From CAYVQF01 sp964454015 (lineage in GTDB: Bacteria; Myxococcota_A; Bradymonadia; UBA4248): DNA of 10,316 nucleotides. Below, piece after piece: positions 7,643 to 10,316 of the stretch. How positions within the stretch are numbered: position 1 is the stretch's first letter; each line of letters starts with the position of its first letter. A model generated the notes under the pieces. That model did not search any database. It was not told where the DNA came from and worked only from the letters and a program-made list of their open reading frames with translations. The stretch lies in contig CAYVQF010000100.1 in assembly GCA_964454015.1 (NCBI GenBank), positions 1 through 10,316 on the forward strand, in the 5' to 3' direction. The translations under genes were made by a program, and so were the position numbers.

Positions 7643-7671
7643 GTCATATCAGACGCCCCATATCAACGCAA
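7643..7671 (-). promoter_or_regulatory. Possible promoter for the zinc-ribbon operon
   Basis: The minus strand reads TTGCGT (7671-7666), a 17-base spacer, then TATGAC (7648-7643) preceded by TGA, so it also has the TG of an extended -10. The leader to the ATG at 7558 would be about 78 bases. Both hexamers are imperfect (3/6 and 4/6); spacing and the extended -10 are the support. Confidence 0.33.
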
Positions 7672-7766
7672 AAGCCCGCAAGAATCAAGCCCAGGCGGCC
7701 CTGTCACCCACCACGCGCGGCCCCCGGTCACGGCACCACTCCCGACATGGCCACACTCACACCCAA

Positions 7767-7795
7767 TGGTAACAAACAAAGAAGCCTGCTAAACT
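7767..7795 (+). promoter_or_regulatory. Possible promoter for the PEGA lipoprotein gene
   Basis: TAAACT (7790-7795, 4/6 to TATAAT) is preceded by TGC, an extended -10. The hexamer 17 bases upstream is TGGTAA (3/6). Transcription would start near 7802, just before the inverted repeat at 7807-7822, and give a leader of about 48 bases. It lies in an A-rich spot within otherwise C-rich sequence. Confidence 0.33.
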
Positions 7796-7806
7796 TCTCA
7801 CGTAGA

Positions 7807-7822
7807 TTTGGGGCACCCCAAA
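7807..7822. repeat. Perfect inverted repeat before the PEGA lipoprotein gene
   Basis: TTTGGGGCACCCCAAA: 7-base arms with a 2-base centre. It lies just downstream of the possible -10 element and 14 bases before the ribosome site at 7836-7840. It could be an operator or a hairpin at the very 5' end of the transcript. Confidence 0.55.
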
Positions 7823-7849
7823 AGCCCACTGCCGCAAGGATTGACGACC

Positions 7850-8197
7850 ATGGGCTTCCCTCTCTCCAGCATTTCGAAAGTAGCATCTTACGGGTGGATC
7901 GCCATCGCAGCCTCCACCCTCTTATTCTCCGCTTGCTCGACAAGTGCCAGCCGCACCCCGCCACCGGCCATTCTGACAGTGCAATCCACCCCTGCCTGGC
8001 CGCTCGTCTACGTCGACGGCAAAATGACGCCTGCCCACAAAAGCGACACCGAGGGGACGCTCAACGTCCTCTTGCTTCCCGGCCCCCGCCGCCTGGAGCT
8101 CCAACATCCAGGCTTCCATCCACACCGCCGCGACCTACACGTCGAAGCCAATAAAGTGTACACATTGCGCGTACAGATGGTGCGGCTCGTTGAATGA
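7850..8197 (+). CDS. Small PEGA-domain lipoprotein
   Basis: 115 residues. Residues 1-28 form a lipoprotein signal peptide (Lys10, hydrophobic core about 16-26, lipobox FSAC with Cys29 and Ser30), so the mature protein should be lipid-anchored in the envelope. The rest is a single PEGA-like domain (about 37-112), with the usual order of elements: ILTVQSTPAWPLVYVDGK, then a turn, then LLLPGPRRLELQHPGF and a closing beta-strand KVYTLRVQMV. PEGA domains are small beta-folds found on surface and envelope proteins, often in Myxococcota. The ATG at 7850 is chosen over the TTG at 7808 because AAGGA (7836-7840) lies 9 bases upstream and the signal peptide then starts properly. The next gene is 98 bases downstream on the same strand with no strong terminator between them, so the two may be co-transcribed. 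Confidence 0.85.
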   Translation: MGFPLSSISKVASYGWIAIAASTLLFSACSTSASRTPPPAILTVQSTPAWPLVYVDGKMTPAHKSDTEGTLNVLLLPGPRRLELQHPGFHPHRRDLHVEANKVYTLRVQMVRLVE

Positions 8198-8295
8198 GCC
8201 CTAAGCGACCATGTTCCCCCAATGGAGACACGCTCCCCCTCCTGAGAACGCAGGTGCTTTCTCGGCATCGAATCACCCAATGAGGCACACCACGC

Positions 8296-10212
8296 ATGGG
8301 CTACGGCAACGATACCCTCGACGACTTGAACGCTGCGTTTCTGGATCCTTCTCTGGAAGAGGTTGTCGTCTATCCCTCAGGTGAAGTCTATTTCGGCGCT
8401 GAGAGTGGCAGGAGACCCTCGCCCCAACCGCTTGGCACCCACCAAGCGGCGGCCCTGGCAGATTGGCTCAGCGAGGCGGCCGGAGTCGGCGAAGAAGCCG
8501 CCTTCGAAATCGCCACGGAACACGCCCAATGGACGGTCATGCGTCCGCCCTTGGCCGCAGATTTCGTCATCATCGGGCGGCGATTGCATCGCCCGCGGCG
8601 CCTCCTCAACGAATGGATCGATCTCGGCGTCATCTCGCCTGATGCGGCACAGTGCATCAGCGAAGCCATCCGCCTCGGACGCTCCCTGCTTGTGGCCTCA
8701 CCCACTCTCAGCCAAGGTCAGATCTTTCTCGAAACCCTCACCTCCCTCGTCAGCCCAGGACACATCGCGCTCTCTATCGGTGATATCCGCCGTCAACACC
8801 ACGGCCGTGAGCTGACTTTCATCGACCGCATCAGCCTCGACTACCTCTCCGACGTCGCCCGCGCCGCCGTCACCGATGCCTTGCGTAGCGCCCACTGGGT
8901 CTTCTCTGAGAGGATCGCTACCCCCATCGACCTCGATTGGTGGTATGGCAGCCAATGCTTCGCCCGCGGACGTATCGGCGTCATCTCGGCCCTCTCTGCC
9001 AAACAAGCCCTGGAACGTCTTCAGGATCTGCATCGCCTCTGTTTCGCCTACCAAGGCCCCGTCTCACCCGTGACCGACCTCGTGGTCTTGGTCGAGCACC
9101 TCCGTCCCGGTCGCAACCCAGGCGTCACCGTTCACGAAACGAGCACCCTACAGCCAACTCTCGCCGCCGAACACCCCATCCCACGCCAACCTGTCGCGCG
9201 CCTGGAGATGCCCCAAAGCGATGTCACACCACCACCGACGAGCTTGATCAGGCAGCATTCTTCCCACTCGGGGCTGCGCGCTGTCCCTGAGCAAGAAACA
9301 GCACAACGCGCCGAGTCACATCCTGCGCTCCCGGCGCAAACCACCAACGAAAACCCCGTGCGCCGTCAGCTCCACCCGCGCACGAATGACGCGACGCCTG
9401 CACACGCTGAGCCCCAGCGCCGCGTCTCCCAACCCGGCACCCTGCCACCACGGCCAGCATCTTTGACGTCAATGAGCCCCGTCGTGGCCGCCGTCGAACC
9501 CGAGCCTGCCCCCGCCGGCCTGCGGCGCAGCCTCACCCCTTCCATCGCGACCCCAAGGACGCCGCCGCCGGCGAGTGATGACATTTTTGCCGAAGTCGAA
9601 GCCGACTTCTCCCTCGACGCGTCGCATCCCGCCGAAATCCCACCCGAAGACGACATCTTCGGCGATCTCAACCTCGAACCCGCCGCCTCTGACGACGGCG
9701 GCCAGGAGGGGGGGTCAGGCATGTTCTTCTCCCCAGAAGAACTCGACGAGCTCGGAGCCGAGGCCGCCGCCGCAGTCTCCGATGCAGCCCCAGCCCCTGC
9801 TCCGACGCATGAACGCAACACGGGCACCGGCGGCGCCAGCCGCTACAGCGCTGATACCGTCCGCCACGACGCCGACTCCATCCGCGCCCAAAGGACCCGA
9901 ACCACCACAGGCCAGCACAGCGCCCCCACCACCGATCCGGCATCTGGCCGCCCATCGGGGGCACGTTGGCGCCCCGTCGCCGGCAGAGGTGCTGCCACTC
10001 CCGCAACGGCCAGGACCAGCGGCGTCTTCAGCCCTCGACCTGAGACCCCCGCCTCGTCACCTGCTCCCAAGTCTGGTTTCATGCAAGAGGGCACCTTGGA
10101 CGCTGACGCGCCTTTCGCGGACGAACCCACCCGCCGCGCAGAGTGGCCGGACTCCCGCAATGTCCTCAAAGACATCGCCCAGCGTTCGCGAGGCATTCCA
10201 CCCAAAAAATAG
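8296..10212 (+). CDS. CpaF/VirB11-like pseudo-ATPase with long disordered tail
   Basis: 638 residues; GAGG lies 10 bases before ATG 8296. Residues 1-270 follow the order of CpaF-family secretion ATPases by eye: FLDPSLEEVVVYPSGEVYF (15-33) matches the N-terminal LxDPxVxxIxVNxxxxVYxE element, VMRPPLAADFVIIGRRL (81-97) the IPPL-xx-xxxxIRRF strand, then LLNEWIDLGVISPDAAQCI and a core. The catalytic motifs are gone: Walker A (GGTGSGKTT in CpaF) reads SPTLSQGQIF (135-144), the IED acidic box reads IGD (161-163), the GEVRG Walker B reads SERIAT (204-209), and the HAN histidine box reads SALSA (231-235), followed by the conserved-looking KQALERLQ. It probably cannot hydrolyse ATP. Residues about 280-638 are Pro/Ala/Thr-rich and probably disordered, with an acidic patch (427-495) containing two DDIF motifs. 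A scaffold or regulator role is inferred. Confidence 0.78.
   Translation: MGYGNDTLDDLNAAFLDPSLEEVVVYPSGEVYFGAESGRRPSPQPLGTHQAAALADWLSEAAGVGEEAAFEIATEHAQWTVMRPPLAADFVIIGRRLHRPRRLLNEWIDLGVISPDAAQCISEAIRLGRSLLVASPTLSQGQIFLETLTSLVSPGHIALSIGDIRRQHHGRELTFIDRISLDYLSDVARAAVTDALRSAHWVFSERIATPIDLDWWYGSQCFARGRIGVISALSAKQALERLQDLHRLCFAYQGPVSPVTDLVVLVEHLRPGRNPGVTVHETSTLQPTLAAEHPIPRQPVARLEMPQSDVTPPPTSLIRQHSSHSGLRAVPEQETAQRAESHPALPAQTTNENPVRRQLHPRTNDATPAHAEPQRRVSQPGTLPPRPASLTSMSPVVAAVEPEPAPAGLRRSLTPSIATPRTPPPASDDIFAEVEADFSLDASHPAEIPPEDDIFGDLNLEPAASDDGGQEGGSGMFFSPEELDELGAEAAAAVSDAAPAPAPTHERNTGTGGASRYSADTVRHDADSIRAQRTRTTTGQHSAPTTDPASGRPSGARWRPVAGRGAATPATARTSGVFSPRPETPASSPAPKSGFMQEGTLDADAPFADEPTRRAEWPDSRNVLKDIAQRSRGIPPKK
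9577..9660 (+). repeat. Duplicated DDIF motif in the acidic tail
   Basis: Codons for DDIFAEV (residues 428-434) and DDIFGDL (452-458) sit 24 residues apart in an otherwise disordered tail, each followed by an acidic, hydrophobic-spaced stretch. Two similar short motifs of this type are typical of docking sites for a partner protein; no partner can be named. Confidence 0.5.
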
Positions 10213-10234
10213 GCGCCTTGCTCAGCAACGCGCC
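10206..10234 (-). terminator. Intrinsic terminator reading on the minus strand
   Basis: GGCGC (10212-10216) pairs with GCGCC (10230-10234); inside, TTGC (10218-10221) pairs with GCAA (10225-10228) around a TCA loop, with one C-C mismatch. On the minus strand this hairpin is followed by TA and TTTTTT (10209-10204), the reverse of the last lysine codons of the upstream gene. On the plus strand it is followed by C runs, so it would be a poor terminator in that direction. It probably stops transcripts entering from a minus-strand gene beyond the window. Confidence 0.55.
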
Positions 10235-10264
10235 CCCCAAGCCCCCCCCTACCACGAAACACCT

Positions 10265-10316
10265 AGGAGCGTGTAGATCAATGGACAAGCCCCAGCGTTC
10301 AGCAGCGCCAGCATGA
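10265..10316 (+). other. Ribosome site and 11-codon open frame at the window edge
   Basis: AGGAG (10265-10269) lies 11 bases before ATG 10281, which opens an 11-codon frame (MDKPQRSAAPA) ending with TGA at 10314-10316. That TGA overlaps an ATG at 10313-10315 in the ATGA arrangement typical of coupled genes. It may be a leader peptide or a chance frame before a gene that begins at or beyond the edge. Confidence 0.25.

Noticed and set aside
7372..8154. 260-codon plus-strand open frame across the zinc-ribbon gene start, the intergenic region and the PEGA gene
   Set aside because: The protein is a Pro/Arg/His-rich shadow; the two overlapped genes have clear domains, signal peptides and ribosome sites.
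8224..8255. GAGAA/TTCTC inverted repeat in the gap between the PEGA gene and the pseudo-ATPase
   Set aside because: Only 5-base arms with a 10-base loop and no T-run; not distinguishable from chance.
9575..10276. 233-codon plus-strand frame overlapping the tail of the pseudo-ATPase
   Set aside because: Pro/Ser/Ala-rich shadow of the biased tail sequence in another frame; no start signal or domain.

Overview
The window is a GC-rich stretch (roughly 60-65% G+C by eye, strong preference for C or G at third codon positions) from a Gram-negative bacterium. Two lipoprotein signal peptides, an L,D-transpeptidase of the YcbB/LdtD type, an MJ0042-type zinc-ribbon membrane protein and a PEGA-domain lipoprotein together suggest a member of the former Deltaproteobacteria (Myxococcota or Bradymonadales-like). 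That placement is an inference from gene style and is not proved by a marker gene. No rRNA, tRNA, CRISPR array, insertion sequence or phage gene was seen.

Layout: (1) 28-2364, plus strand: a complete RecD2-type 5'-3' DNA helicase. (2) 2391-4400, minus strand: a lipoprotein L,D-transpeptidase with a large unrecognised N-terminal region, convergent with recD2. (3) 4401-4858: a 458-base divergent intergenic region with a long inverted repeat over a possible extended -10 element and a possible promoter facing the next gene. (4) 4859-5392, plus: a four-helix GtrA-family membrane protein. (5) 5432-7558, minus: a two-gene unit made of a zinc-ribbon/one-TM/DUF3426-like protein followed directly (stop codon touching start codon) by a repeat-type protein of unknown function. 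(6) 7559-7849: divergent intergenic region with candidate promoters both ways and a perfect inverted repeat. (7) 7850-8197, plus: a small PEGA lipoprotein. (8) 8296-10212, plus: a 638-residue protein whose first ~270 residues line up by eye with the CpaF/VirB11 family of secretion ATPases but in which every nucleotide-binding and catalytic motif is lost, followed by a long Pro/Ala-rich, partly acidic, probably disordered tail. (9) 10213-10316: a hairpin that reads as an intrinsic terminator on the minus strand, then a ribosome binding site and an 11-codon open frame at the window edge.

How the genes work together: recD2, the L,D-transpeptidase and gtrA are housekeeping or envelope genes with no obvious functional link. 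The most interesting part is 7850-10212, where a PEGA lipoprotein is followed on the same strand by a degenerate CpaF-like pseudo-ATPase with a tail carrying a duplicated DDIF motif. This could be a regulatory or scaffolding derivative of the Tad/type IV pilus ATPase fold. The zinc-ribbon and repeat-protein pair is a second unit of unknown role.
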